NCBI RefSeq assembly: GCF_004664715.2
Contig: NC_051067.1
Location: 69,086,982-69,150,981 of the forward strand
Length of the DNA stretch: 64,000 bases
From: Peromyscus leucopus
Lineage: Eukaryota > Chordata > Mammalia > Rodentia > Cricetidae
Direction: 5' to 3'
Positions 1-12,730 of the stretch are shown one piece after another. Within the stretch, counting starts at the first letter, position 1. The number at the start of each line of letters is the position of its first letter. The translations under genes and the position numbers were made by a program. Under the pieces are notes generated by a model. It did not search any database, was not told the DNA's origin, and saw nothing but the letters and a program-made list of their open reading frames with translations.

Positions 1-169
1 AACCAGAACATATGGTCATCTAATTTACATATGTAATTTTTCAGTAAATCGTGCAACTGTTGGAGCAAGCAGGATTTAGCATGATATATAAATATCCTGT
101 GCAATAAAAAGATCAGCATGAGGAAGGGTGATTGCAGTATTTTATTGAAGAGTACAAAGTATTAGAATG

Positions 170-345
170 TTTTTCTTATTTTTAATATTATTTTTGAGAT
201 TATAATTACGTTTCTCCCTTCCATTTCCTCCCTCAAAACCCTCCCGTATACTAAACCTGATCTCCTTCAAATTCACGGCCCTTTTTCCCCACCAATTGTT
301 ATGGTGTACATATATGTATAGACATAAATAGAGAGAACTTCTGCT
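170..345 (-). mobile_element. L1 3' region fragment, antisense
   Basis: The run through 'tttctcccttccatttcct' and the following C-rich text matches the antisense of an older rodent L1 (Lx-type) 3' region. It is truncated on both sides. Recognition is from memory of the family. Confidence 0.55.
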
Positions 346-766
346 CCCAGCTGCAATAGTCTCTCTTTATCTGCAGGTTATTCATTCCAACAGCCCTATG
401 AATGCTTGAAACCATGAATAATACTGAAGATTATACAGACTTTCTTCCATATAGGCATGTACCTATATTGAAGGTTGTTTGTAGATAATATACTATAGAA
501 TCAACAATTACTAAGGACATACTTTAAGAAATAGTTTGGTCTTTCATCTTGCAGTAAGATAGTTACCCCTCTGATGATGATGTGATATGATGCAATGCTA
601 ATGTCATGAAACAAAGTAAAGAGGATGATATGGGCCTTGTGGGACAGTGTTTAGGTTGCTACTAGTGGTTGACTGAACTGACCATTACAACATCCAGACA
701 GATGATTTGATAACTAAGATGGCAAGTTTGTGGCCTACAAGTTGGCTACATATGCACTTTGGATTC

Positions 767-769
<3 letters not shown>

Positions 770-811
<42 letters not shown>
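770..811 (+). repeat. Poly(A) tract, 42 bases
   Basis: An uninterrupted A run. No clear SINE or L1 body precedes it within 100 bases, so it may be a retrotransposon tail whose body is too decayed to recognise, or a slippage expansion. Confidence 0.95.
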
Positions 812-815
<4 letters not shown>

Positions 816-1448
816 AAATCACATTGTGGGAGACACAGAGCCTGGGAGTCCATCACACTACTCAGAATCATCTAAGATTTATAATCGGTGAATGACTTGT
901 TTCTGTAGTTTTCCATTTAATGTTTTTTCCATGGTTGATAATATGTAAATGAAACTTTGGAAAGCAGAACCACAGATAATGGTAGACTGGCATGTTATAA
1001 CATAACCACCACAACTTACTGTCTCTGGAAACAGTCAGGAGACTGGCCATGCTGTATGGTGCAATCATTCCGTGACATTAGACTCTGGGCAGCACAATAC
1101 TGTAATGTCTAAGAAAGAGGAAATGCCAAGTGCCCCCTTTCCAATATCTTGCAGAGTTTCTGGGTAGTGATTATTTCCCAATTGTGATGTACAAAGTATA
1201 TGTTCATGCAGAGGACAACTTAGAGCAAGTGAAATTTCTGGAATTTGCAAAGCTGATAACAGATAGAAAGAATTATTATTTAAAGGAAAGATCTAGAAGT
1301 CTGTGGCTAAGGCTCTACAGATACAATGTAAAGCTATTCAAATATCACCCAAGAACTATTATTATGAGATCAAAAATTATGAAGACTAAGTGTTACTTGG
1401 GGATGTTGAAAGCCCACCACAAATACTGTAGAAATATCTTGTAACTGG

Positions 1449-1560
1449 GCAAGGTGGCTCATGCTTGTAGTTTCAACATTTAGAATTCTCAAACAGGAGG
1501 ATTGCTGACTAGAAGTTCTAGGTCAGTCTGGGCTACAGAGTGAGGTGCTGTCTCAAAATT
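1449..1560 (+). mobile_element. Old B1-like SINE
   Basis: The order 'gcaaggtggctcatgcttgtag', 'caggaggattgct', 'tctgggctacagagtgag' and 'tgtctcaaaatt' follows the B1/7SL layout (left end, A-rich tail) at high divergence. Confidence 0.65.
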
Positions 1561-2509
1561 AATTAATTTATTTAGTTCATTAATTAAAACATAAGGATCT
1601 TGCTAATACCTTTTTCATTCCAACAGCATGCACCTGTAAATAGGAAATATCTAAGATCATATGTAAGATAATACCTAACTTTAGGGTGAAGGACTATATT
1701 TCAGAATAAAGCCTATACTAGACCATTCAAACAAAGCTGAAAACTAAACCTTGAAATTTTTTTCTAGAGATATAAGATGGGAGACAGACTGTTGCTAAGT
1801 CGGAAGAGCTTGGAGAAGTTATACTCCTTTTTACAGGTTAACTCCCATACAGCTTTAAACTACAGCTTCATAGATTTTAATGTAAGTGAGCAGACATTAA
1901 ATTCTTAGACAGAAAAAAAAACTACATTCCTCAGAGGAAGGTGACTGGTGTGTATTAGCACACACTCTTCAGGGCCAAGTAGATAAACTTGCAGAGATGT
2001 AGAAAAAGACGACCCCTAGCCAAGGGGGGTGGGGGAAAGAGGTCAATATAAGGAAAATACCTCATTGTTATATTTAGCAAAGATTTCAGTGCATGGGTCA
2101 GAAATGAAGAACTAAACAAAAGTCTGGTCTTTCATAAAGTCATTCAGAATCTCAGCAGAGATAGAAACTATGGAGGTCTGGAACTGAAAAGTAACTGCCA
2201 GGAAATAGTGAAGTGAAGATAAGAAGAGAGATGTATAAAAAATTCTCTGTGGCATTGGATAGAAATTACCCTCTCTGAAAAACCAAAGGGAAAAATACTG
2301 ACAAATTAAAATGGGTGGAGCTTCTAGAATTTGTAAATTTGACACCAGATAGAAAAAATTATGTAAAGGAAAGACCTAGAAGTCTGAGGAGGTAATGTTA
2401 GGGGACATGGGGACATGTTAGATAATAATGATGGCATATAAATCCATTTAAATATTTCTAATAAGTCCTGGTTAATTAAGAACATAGTACCAAAATTGAT
2501 CAAATTTCA

Positions 2510-2990
2510 TAAAACATACCTACTCATAAATTGAAGAGACACAGAAAACATCAAGCAAGATAAATACAAAGGAAACCATATCTGGACAGATCACAGGAAA
2601 ACTGCTCAAGTACAAACATGAAAAGAAAACCAGGCTTAGAAGCTGCTGGAGAGTAAAACAATACACTGTAGATAGAGATGCACAATATAAATGAAGGTTG
2701 GCCTCCCACCAAAAGTGATAGAAGCCAAAAGACAATCAACTAGCACCTCAAGTAAAGAAAGGAGAAGAATCTGTCCAACAAAAACCCCATTCAAAGCACA
2801 TGCCAAATGCAAGACATTTGCAGCTAAACAAAACCCAGAGAAATTATTCATCAAGGCCATGTATTCTAGAATTGCAGAAGATTAATATTAAAAATAAAAA
2901 GTAATATGTGAAAGAAACTTGGATCTGTGTGGATAAGACAAAGGCATCAGGATAGGAGACTAGGGAATATATAAAAGATTGTGTCAGTTT
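2510..2990 (+). mobile_element. Old L1 (HAL1/L1M-type) ORF1-region fragment
   Basis: The succession 'gagacacagaaaacatcaag', 'gaaaactgctcaag', 'gaagctgctggagag', 'atctgtccaac' and 'gagaaattattcatcaa' parallels the 3' part of ORF1 in old mammalian L1s. Frames are broken many times. Boundaries are approximate. Confidence 0.5.
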
Positions 2991-3589
2991 TCCCCTCATT
3001 TTTGCCTAAAAGAAAACTGAATTGCTTATGGGAAACATGTAGAATGAGAGATAAAAATAATAGAAAAATGATAGGTTCAGCTAGGAGGATGTAATAACAC
3101 AGTTAAAAGTTTATTGGGCTTGGGAAGCAACAGAAGGGAAATTTGAATAAGGAGTTAAAAGAATGATCCCTAATCAGTAGTTGGTAAGATAAGGCTGTGC
3201 AGTTGCCTCCTTAGCACAAGTAGGAGTCAATGAAAACAATAATAGAAGTGATGTCAAAGAGTATTCAGAGGAAGTATTTTTAGCACTCTCAAAAACACCC
3301 CACCCAGAGAACTCAGACATGAGGCATTAGAAAAATAAGTTGTTGGTGTTGTTAATCAACAAATGAAAATAAATAGCAAGACAATCTCAATCATATCTAT
3401 GAGTTACTCACTAAATTTAAAAGTACAAACTGATTGGAAGTAGCAAGAAGTAAGAGTGTCATCTCTGCAGACAGTAAGAAAGAATGAGAAAGTTGATGTG
3501 ACACTGCTGATATCACATAAACTAGTATAGGAAGTTAACAGGGACATTTATAATGACAATTTATAATAGACAATTTAGGTAAAAGAAGT

Positions 3590-3865
3590 TGTGTTGTCAT
3601 GGATCTCAGGCTGTACAAGTGGCCACTACTTCAATCTCTGCACCACCCTTACCCGAGTACATCCCATAGGGAGGACAGACTGTACATCAAAGTTTATGTG
3701 GTTGGGTTGCTATTCCAAGGCCTCCACTGGAAATCTTGCCCGGTCATAGGAGATGACCAGTTCAGGCTCCATATCTGTTATTGCTAGGAGTCTTAGCTAG
3801 GGTTATCCTTGTAGATTTCTGGAACTTTCTCTTGCACCAGGTTTGTACTTGGCCAGCGCTGATTA
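3590..3865 (-). mobile_element. L1 3' UTR fragment, antisense
   Basis: The text 'cacccttacccgagtacatc', 'agatgaccagttcaggctcc' and 'gctaggagtcttagctaggg' matches the antisense of a rodent Lx-type L1 3' UTR. The 62-residue ORF here is repeat-derived. Confidence 0.65.
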
Positions 3866-3929
3866 AAATTATAATCTTGTTTATGTCTGTCAGAAAGCAT
3901 AATCATGGTGCTGTTAATCTTAAACATGT

Positions 3930-4065
3930 TGGATGAACCTGGTGCCATGATCATGTAATCCCAAGTGAAGAAGCTGAAGTAGGAGAATCAAGTTCAAGGC
4001 CAAACTGGGTTATGGAGTGAGTGCCAGGCTAACTAGACAATGTAGACCCTCTATCAAAATCAAAG
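3930..4065 (+). mobile_element. Diverged B1/B4-like SINE
   Basis: 'gtaatcccaagtgaagaagc', 'gagaatcaagttcaaggcc' and 'actgggttatggagtgag' follow the B1 order, with a short tail near 4060. Heavily diverged. Confidence 0.5.
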
Positions 4066-6099
4066 AGTGAAAAAGTAGGTGAGGCTATAACTTACAACTC
4101 TTTTATATTTAAACATGTTGCAAAGCAAAAACAAATTATTATTCAGCATTTCTTAAAAGTAAAACAGAAACTAACTGAAAAGATTATTGGAAAGAATAAG
4201 GTAGAGGGAATTGAATGGTCTCTTTTACCCATCAAATAAGTAGTAGAAATAAATTGCCAAAGGAGACTTGTAGAAAGCAACTTTTAAGCTACCTGATAAG
4301 TATTAATGAACTTTGTTATAGCTTAATTACTTCTTAAAGCATACACATATTGTGTATATTCTTAAAGATGTCCATATCCTTAATAAAAGTATATTTCCTC
4401 CTCAGCCCCTCTCTCTGTGTTTTTTTAAAAAAAATATTTCCTAACATTCCAGATTTCTAGCCAGGTTTCACACATTTTCCAATGCAGCTCCACCTCTAAA
4501 GTCAACCTTATTTGCCTCCTATTAAGTTAAATTTGCAGTCACCATTGATGCTGGGTAGGGATTGGTTAATTCATCCTGTCAGTCCTGACAGTAGTGATGG
4601 AGGTAAACAGAAACTGTAATAGGGATGGTTTCCCAGGCCAGTGGGTGGGCACTAGAAAGCCAAACTCTCCATTATTTCTAGATAATTTATCCAAATTGAA
4701 GGATAATTTGCGTTCCTGTTTCAAATATTTTAAGTCAATAATGGAACATTTCATATAACACCATTTCACTTACTTTCCTCTGTTGAAACATAAACAAATG
4801 GTTACAAGTTTAAAGAATTTAGATACCACTTTAGTAACAAGTTTGTTAATCCATTATCATGGGTAGGAAATTAACATGTCCTATTTCCTGATGATCAGAT
4901 CAGTGAGTAAAGTGACTGGGACTGGCATACCATGAAGATGCCGAGATGCTGGAATGACTTACACCTTACTGCCACCAAAAATGTTTCTTCTGAGACTGAG
5001 GAGAGGACTATTTGCCTGCTCAAAAGTGCATCTATAGGAAGCACTCTAAATCAGCAAGTTCCTTTAGTGGCATTATTTTAAGAAGAAAAACTAAAATGTA
5101 GAAAAAAGCTTAGTTCAAAAAGACAACTATTTATTTACTCCTTAAGCAAATCCTTCATGAAAAATAAACACTTTCTGCTTTCTGAATACTTTACCACAAT
5201 GTCTGATAGATATGGGGAGAACATAAAGAAGGCAATTATTATAGCTTCAAGATGATTAATATAGCCAGAGAGACAGATGAGCGACAGAGCCACAATATAA
5301 TGAGATGTGTGCATAATAGACTATTGTAAAAAGCGATGAGATCAGAGAATAGGTATTGCCTGGCAAGGCAATCAGTGTTTTCAGGTACAAACAAAGGAAA
5401 TGGGTTTAGGTGGAAAGGATTTATTTTAAAATAAACTTTTTGCACAGTCCCGAGAAGGCTATAGAACAAGACTGGGGGATTATGAATCCAGGAACGAGGG
5501 CCAAAACCATGGCACAGAATTGGCAGGGAGGCACACTGGTGTTGTTACTACTTGACATAGCATTACAATTTTGGCAATACTGCCTACCAACTGACAACTG
5601 ATGATAGGGCCAAAGTGGCCAGTGGGGTTGGCCATGATGTATCACTTCCTCCAGCTTCATAGTCAAGGTTGCCGACTGTCTCTGGCAGAGTATCACACTA
5701 AGATAGCCCAGCTGCCATGGGAACTGGGAAAGCAAGCATCTGGTGTGCTCTATTAGGTAGGATCTACCTACTTTTTTTGTCTAAAGTTATCGGAGGACTA
5801 AACTTGAACAATAAATGAAAGGTTACTAAATATTGTAACCTATTCTCAGGAGGAAGGAAGCAAGTGTACAAAAATGTGTTTGCTAAATTTTCAGTAAGTA
5901 GCCTGGTGCTGACTATGTGGTTCCTGTAAGAGCACATGGAAGGACAATATCAAAGCATTCAGAATCTAGACCATGAACGGTCATTTGTATCCCCATGAGC
6001 ACTTTGAGTTTTATCCTGGAGCAAGTGTGGAGAAACATCACTGGAATCTCATTTAAAAAAAAAAAATCACTGTGCACCGTGGAAGGTGCTTTGTAATGT

Positions 6100-6550
6100 T
6101 TGGATGTGTAATGTCTCCACTGGCTCATGTGTTGGAAACACTGGTCTCCAGTTGGTGATACTATATGAGAGGTTGTGGATTTTCTCGGAGGTGGAAGCTA
6201 GTTGAATGAAGCAGATATGCGGTGAGGGTGTCCTTGAAAGTTATAGTATGCCCATGCTTACTGCCTGCTCTCTGTTTCCTGATTCAGCAAAATGTGGAAA
6301 AGCAGAGTCAGGTCAGCACTGGCATAGCCAAGAACAGCCTCACCCACCATGCGTTATATACCACGATGGACTCCACCCCAAAGGAAAAGTTATTGATACA
6401 ATGATGAGGAGGAGAGAATACACATTTTTCCATAACCATTCCTGAGTTCATAGCCAGGACAGAATCCTGTAACCAAACACAGACTAACAAGAGTAAAATA
6501 AATCGGCTTATTTAATTTATATAATGAAAGTCATGTGAGAGAAAAGTAAC
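6100..6550 (+). mobile_element. Rodent interspersed repeat ending in 'aaaagtaact'
   Basis: 'ctggtctccagttggtgata', 'gaggttgtggattttctcgg', 'gggtgtccttgaaagttata' and 'gatggactccaccccaaagg' match a high-copy rodent repeat whose 3' end reads 'gagagaaaagtaactga'. It resembles the repeats at 57635 and 61615. I do not recall the family name with certainty. The 79-residue ORF at 6206-6445 lies inside it and is not a gene. Confidence 0.55.
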
Positions 6551-8334
6551 TGAAGTCTATTGTCTGGAAGCCTGCTTTAAATAGTCTTTCAGCTCAAATA
6601 ATTTTAGGAAAGTGATAAGTAAGTACCTTCTATAGACATAGACATTTAGAAAGGTGTAGTAGAAAATCCTTAGGAAAATTTAAAGTTCATTTTTTTTTCA
6701 ATTTGAATATTCATTTGCTTATGCAAGCACCCCCATGATTGTGTATGTGTCTGTGTGTACTCCTAGAAGAAAACTAAACTCAAGTTGGTATATACTCTAG
6801 GAAGCTGTTCATTTTTGATGCTCGTGGAGTTGCTTTAAGGGTTGCTTTTCATCAGTAGTTCATTTTTCCCCTATTCTATATATTTTGAATCCTTGATGGA
6901 GATGTTGGTACTTAATGATAAAAAGAAAATCTGGCCAGAGCTTTGCGACTGAGAAACAACGCTAGATTTCATCAAAGAGTAATTCACATGAGTAACCTAG
7001 TAAAGCTATAATCACAAGTGTTTGCTTTGTAATCTGGCCCTGTGTTACCTATGAGCAGGCTTCTCATTAATGAGTGCCTTCTCACACACTCAACACTCAA
7101 AGTACTCAGCCATGTCTGTGTAGCACGATATTGTCTTCTGTTGGATCAAATGTATTTGTGATGTTCTTGAAGTAACGAAGTGATTTATCACCTCCTAAAT
7201 GCACTGCCATTTTCCTGGCAGGACTAACACTTCCCTGGCAAGCTTCCTCCACTGGGAACAGGAACATCTGATGGATAAAAGACTAATCTAAGATTAAGAG
7301 AAAGGAGAGGAGTTTTTTTTTCTAAAGTGTGAGTTTTTAGTGCATTTTATGAATAAGATATATGGAGAACATATTTAATCAACCACAGTCATTTTTCAAA
7401 CCCGTGAGTGAGTAAAGGCCCATTTTATTTTGTCAGCACCTCACTAATGTTCAAGTTATGCACTCATAGAAATAGATATAAAGATTGGCTTTGACTGGGA
7501 CTAATGTCATTATCCACATTTCTTCAGTCAACTCTCAACCCAGGAGGAAAATTACATTGAGTTATGCATTTTCTTCTCACCTGATTTTGAAATAGAAAAC
7601 TTTGGCATGATACATGGCTTCCTTGTTTGCTTTTACTTAGGCTCAGTTGCAAAGAAATTAACTTTCAGCTGAAATTTAAAATGTCTATCTCTTAATATAA
7701 AAGCTAGTTAGGAAACTAAGTTCCCCTAAGAACCTCCCTGTGCTGATAAGAAGCACAGTTCTAGACAATGTGAAGATGAGAATCACCAGGCATGGAGTGG
7801 GATCAGAAGTGATTACCAAGAAACTCAGATGCCTTAAAGAAATGTCAGAGACATAGTAGCCTGTGCTCGGACTGGATTCATGAATACTTGCATGCTGTTT
7901 CAGCTTCTTGCCCCTCCTGCTGCATTCAAAACCTTGTGATGACTGAAGATAGCTGGATTTAGTGAAGACTAGAGAATTGCAGCCCACCCCGCACACACAC
8001 CATTTGACAAAAAGGACTCAGTCTTTCTTCTCTAGTAATACATTTCAATTAATCACAAAATGTATTTAAATCAAAAGAGAAATTTTAAAGATTGACAGAT
8101 GTGGAAATCTGTTTTCAAACTAAATCTGTGAAAGTTGCTGAGCTACATTCAAGAAGAAAAAAAAAATAGAAGCAACCAGTGGTCATACCTGGATGTGATG
8201 ACTAAAAACCACAACAAAGGCCACTATTAGCAAAATAGCCCCCCAAATGCAAAAGAAACACTCACACTATGGCAGTAACAAACGGCTGTCTAATTGGACG
8301 TAAGGCTCACTCAACAGGAGGATACCCGATTCTG

Positions 8335-9215
8335 GAAACCATGTCATGTTTTTAACAGCTGACTAATACTCTGTTGTGTAAACATAAAACATCTTTTTAA
8401 ATCTATTCTGTTGAGGGACATCTAGGTTGTTTCCAATTTCTAACTATTATGAATACAGCAGCCATGAATATGGTTTGGCAAGTGTTTTCCATAGTGACTA
8501 CAAATTCATACTCCCAACAGCAACGGATGAGTGTTCCTCTTATTCCACATCCTCACCAGCATGAGCTGTCACTTGTATTACTAATCTTAGCCATTCTGAC
8601 AGGTGTAAGATGAAATCTCAAAGTAGTTTTGATTTGCAATTCCCTGATGGCTAATGATGTTGAATATTTCTTTAATTATTTGATTTTCCTCTACTGAGAA
8701 TTCTCTGTTTAGATATGTACTCCTTATTTTAATTGGATTATTTAATTTTTTGATATCGTTTCTTAAGTTCCTTTATATTTTAGATATTAGTTTATTAATA
8801 GATGTGTGATGAATATTGTTTTTTTTTTTTGCTGTTTGGTTTCATTTTTTATATATAAATTTATTTATTTATTTTACATCTAGGTCACAGTTTCTTCTCC
8901 CTCCTTTCCTGGCAGTCCCTCCCCGCACCCACTTCTGTTCCCAATCCCCAATCCACTCCTCCTCTGTTTCTGTTTAGGAAAGGGCAAGTCTCCCATGAGT
9001 GTCAACAAAACATGACATATCAAATTGCAGTAAGACTAAGCACCTTGCCATGTATTAAGGCTGGGCAAGGCAACATAGTATGAGGAGTAGGATACCAAAA
9101 GCCAGTCGAAGAGTTGAAGAAAGCTCTGTTTCCACTGTTAGGGGTCCAACAAGAGGACCAAGCTACATAACTGTAACATATATGCAAAATGCCTAAGGTG
9201 ATATGATAGTATATA
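8335..9215 (-). mobile_element. L1 fragment, antisense
   Basis: 'ttgagggacatctaggttgt', 'cagcatgagctgtcacttgt' and 'attctgacaggtgtaagatg' are the antisense of L1 ORF2. From about 8870 the text ('tccactcctcctctgtttct', 'aaggctgggcaaggcaacat') matches another rodent L1 region in the same orientation. All frames are broken. Confidence 0.75.
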
Positions 9216-10333
9216 TAAGAAACCCCAAAACGCTACCAGGGAACTCCTACTGCTGATAAAAACCTATAGTTAATTTACTAGATACAAGATTAACTAAAAA
9301 AAAAAAAAAAGCATCCATCCTATATATAAATAATAAACAGACTGAGAAAGAAATCAGAGAATCAACATCCTTTACAATAGCCTCAAATAATATAAAACAT
9401 CTTGGTGTAACTCTAACCAAGCAAATGTCAGGCCTATATGACAAGAACAACAAGTCTCTGAATAAAGAAATTGTAGAAGATATCAGTAGGTGGAAAGACC
9501 TCCCATGCTCATGACTCCATAGGATTGACATAGCAAAAATGGCCATCTTACCAAAAGCAATCTACAGATACAATGCAATCCCTACACAGTTCTTTACAGA
9601 CTTTGAAAGAACACTATTCAACTTCATATTGAAAAAAAAGACAGGATATGGAAAACAATCCTGTACAATAAAAGAATTCCCAAAGGCATCATCATCCCTG
9701 ATTTCAAGCTCTACTATAAACCTACTGTAATAAAAATCACATGGAATTGGCATAAAAACAGACAGGTAAATCAATGAAATTGAATAGAAGATCCAGATGT
9801 CAATTCACACACTTATGGACACTTGATTTTTGATAAAGAAACCAAAGTTATACAATGGGGGAAAAAGGATCTCCAACTAATGATGATGAGCTAACTAGAT
9901 ATAAGCATATAGGATGCAAATAGACCCATATCTATCAGCCTGCAAAAACTCAAGTTGAGGCAGATCAAAGACCTCAACATAAATCCAGATACACAGAATC
10001 TGATAAAAGAGAAAGTGGAAAACAACTTTGAATGCATTAGCAAAGGAGACAACTTCCTGTTGAACAGAACACCAATAACACAGACACTAAGATCAACAAT
10101 TAATAAATGGGACCTCATTAAAAAAAGTTTCTATGAGACAAAGGACATCATCAATAGGACAAAATGGCAGCCTACAGAATAGAAAAAGATATTCACCAAC
10201 CCCATATTGGATAGAGGGCCGATTTCCAAAATATATAAAGAACTCAAAAAACTAGATAACAACAAACTAAATAATCCAATTTTAAAATGGGGTACAGATC
10301 TAATCAGCGAATTCTCAACAGAAGATCTCAAAG
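9215..10333 (+). mobile_element. L1 ORF2 3' fragment, sense
   Basis: The plus strand carries decayed L1 ORF2 sequence: 'aaaatggccatcttaccaaa', 'gcaatctacagatacaatgc', 'gacacttgatttttgataaa' and 'acaaaatggcagcctacaga'. ORFs at 9539-9730 and 9955-10182 are pieces of the former ORF2. It abuts the preceding antisense L1 piece and breaks abruptly at 10333. Confidence 0.8.
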
Positions 10334-10439
10334 ACACTAGTCCTCTAATCCAATCCTTTCTCTGACAACACTTCATATTTTACTTTAATGACTTGTCCAT
10401 CCTTTAAATTTATTGAATTTTTATTTTCATTAAACTGAA
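10334..10439 (+). repeat. 106-bp direct repeat, copy A
   Basis: Near-identical to 11800-11905 (four mismatches by eye over 106 aligned bases, no gap). It sits between two sense L1 fragments. It begins acactagtcctctaat and ends attaaactgaa. Confidence 0.9.
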
Positions 10440-10645
10440 TTGAAGACCCAGAAAAAAAAATCACATACCTATGAAAAAGAAGGCAGAAATACACACTGGA
10501 AAAACAGTGACCAATTACACCATTAGCACAGGTGCAAAGATCAACATTACAAAATGGGACCTCATGAAACCAAAAAAGCAAAGAACACCATCATTTGGAC
10601 AAAGTGGAAGCCAAGAGAATGGTGAAAGATCAACCCTGTTTTTAA
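10440..10645 (+). mobile_element. L1 fragment, sense
   Basis: 'ttgaagacccagaaaaaaaa', 'aagatcaacattacaaaatg' and 'gacctcatgaaaccaaaaaa' are L1 ORF2 phrases, joined out of order compared with the preceding fragment. Confidence 0.6.
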
Positions 10646-10791
10646 CAGCTGAGTAATACCCCATTATGTAAATGTACCACATTTTCTTTCTTTCAATTCA
10701 ATTCCATTGATTGACATGTCTGTTTTTATAACAATACTATGCTGGTTTTAGCTTTGTAGTACAAATTGAAGTTGGTAATAGTGATACCTTA

Positions 10792-10826
<35 letters not shown>

Positions 10827-11215
10827 ATATGAAGCTGGGTATTGTCCTTTGGAGATTTGTGAAGAATTTTGTTGAGGATTGCATTGAATATGTATATTGG
10901 TTTTGGTAGGATGGCTCTTTTACTTTGCTAATCCTACTGATTCATGAGCATGGGAGCTCTTTCCATCTCACACAAGTATCCCAAGTTGATGGAAATTTGA
11001 CATTCTACAAAGTGGTTCTAAGATACACACCTGATTTGCTAGTAGTAAGATGATTTTAGAATAAAGAAAAAATTATCCATTAGTGTCTTCCATTCAATTG
11101 TGCAATAATATTCTTGATCTTGTTCTCAGGAAGCTTTTGTTTCTCTCAGAGATTTGACTTTATAACAGTCTATCTGGTTTGCTGTAATGGATTTCCTCCA
11201 TTGTTGAGTAACATC
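10637..11215 (-). mobile_element. L1 ORF2 fragment, antisense
   Basis: 'gctgagtaataccccattat', 'ttgattgacatgtctgtttt' and 'gaggattgcattgaatatgt' are the antisense of L1 ORF2. It is interrupted by a GT microsatellite at 10795-10824. Confidence 0.7.
10795..10824 (+). repeat. (GT)n microsatellite
   Basis: Uninterrupted GT dinucleotides within antisense L1 sequence. Confidence 0.95.
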
Positions 11216-11229
11216 TAATGTTACATTAT

Positions 11230-11239
11230 CATCTATCTA

Positions 11240-11292
<53 letters not shown>

Positions 11293-11345
11293 GTCTGTCT
11301 GTCTGTCTGTCTGTCTGTCAGTCTGTCTATCTATCTATCTATCTA
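11230..11345 (+). repeat. (TATC)n-(TGTC)n compound microsatellite
   Basis: A TATC block, then a TGTC block, then TATC again. The TGTC centre suggests an A-to-G substitution spread by slippage. Confidence 0.95.
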
Positions 11346-11599
11346 CACATAAACGCTTTTATAACCTAGAGGATCTAAAAACATTTACTACCACATTAAT
11401 ATATAATATCCATGTAGATAAGCATTAGAAATTTTTTTCCAAAATTCATAGTAATATTTTGTATCCTTGTTTATTTCCTTCACCAAATTTCTCAATCTAT
11501 TTGACTCTCCACTCTTTCAGTCTCCTTCTCTTTTTCTTCTCTGTCCCCCTCTTTTTTTTTCTCTTCATACTCCTCTTCTTCCTGATTTTGTTGTTTTGA

Positions 11600-11745
11600 G
11601 ATAGGTTTCTACTCTGTAGCCCTGCTTAACCTAAAAAAAAAAAATCACAATATAGATAAAGCTGGCTATGAACTTGCTTCAGTCCTTCTACCTCTGCCTC
11701 CCAAGTGTTAGGAATGAGCCATCATGCACAGCCTCTTATTCATTT
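11600..11745 (-). mobile_element. B1-like SINE, antisense, interrupted by an A-rich insertion
   Basis: Antisense B1 order: 'gagataggtttctactctgt', 'ctggctatgaacttgcttca', 'ctctgcctcccaagtgttag'. An A-rich stretch (about 11632-11660) breaks it. Confidence 0.6.
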
Positions 11746-11799
11746 TCTATTTTTGATGTTTGGTATGCCATAATAGGTGATCAATGACCAAGCCCCAAA

Positions 11800-11905
11800 A
11801 CACTAGTCCTCTAATACAATCCTTTCTCTGACAACACTTTATATTTTACTTTAATGACTTGTCTATCCTTTAAATTTATTGAATTTTTATTTTCATTAAG
11901 CTGAA
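11800..11905 (+). repeat. 106-bp direct repeat, copy B
   Basis: Partner of 10334-10439 with the same length and only four differences, 1,466 bp apart. Confidence 0.9.
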
Positions 11906-12149
11906 AGAAGATAATTTACATTCTTTTCTACCATAATCAATCCTCTAGCTATTTCTTTTCTCTCTCTCTCTTTTTTTTTTAAGAATTCAGAGTATCTTCT
12001 GAAGAACACAAAGAAAACACTTTCCACCTGAACTGTCCATCTCAGTGGTCTCCACACCTGTATCTTGCAGGCAGTATCAAGAGAATGCCTACAAGGTACC
12101 AGGTGTGGGGAGCTACATCTAAAGAATTAGGAAATTAAGAAAGAAGATT

Positions 12150-12280
12150 CAATGGTTTTGAGGTATGGCTCTGTCATAAAGTGCATACTTAGCATGCATA
12201 AGGCCCTCAGTTCCATCCCCAATGACAAGAGAGATAGGAGTGAGGGGAAGAAGAAAGAGGAAGAAGAAAAGGAGGAATTA
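12150..12280 (+). mobile_element. ID-type SINE remnant
   Basis: 'gaggtatggctctgtcataa', 'catacttagcatgcataagg' and 'ccctcagttccatccccaat' match the tRNA(Ala)-derived ID body, followed by an A/G-rich tail. The 82-residue ORF here is repeat-derived. Confidence 0.6.
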
Positions 12281-12599
12281 TACATCCTAATCCAAAAATG
12301 TAGACATTCTGGGTCAGTTGGAATCTATATGATTTTTAAATTCTCACCAAGAGCTTGTGTTACATTACTGTTTTCATTATTGCTTATAAGACTTTCATAA
12401 ACACTGAGACCTTCATATTTGTAATGTAATATCAATATTTTCCTTATCTGCTCTATAGGCCGTTCCAAGACCTGAATGAAATAAGTTTAAAAGGTCCTTA
12501 AACATTTCTACAGGACTGGATATATTGGTAACTGGTAAAAGGCTAGCCAGCCTAGCATACAAAATATCATAGGTTATATCCTGGAATAGTAACACAATT

Positions 12600-12730
12600 T
12601 TGTAATCCAGCATTTAGAATGTAGAAACAGAAGTATCAGAAGCTCAAGGTCATCTTCAGATACATAAAGACTCAAGGACAGCCTAGGGTATGTAAGATCT
12701 ATCTCAAAAAAATAAATAAAAAAAATAAAG
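12600..12730 (+). mobile_element. B1/B4-like SINE
   Basis: 'ccagcatttagaatgtagaa', 'agctcaaggtcatcttcaga' and 'aagatctatctcaaaaaaat' with an AAAT tail. Confidence 0.5.

Noticed and set aside
1130..1444. 104-codon ORF, plus strand, basic protein
   Set aside because: Part of it recurs broken at 2310-2392, so it looks like repeat sequence. No homology recognised.
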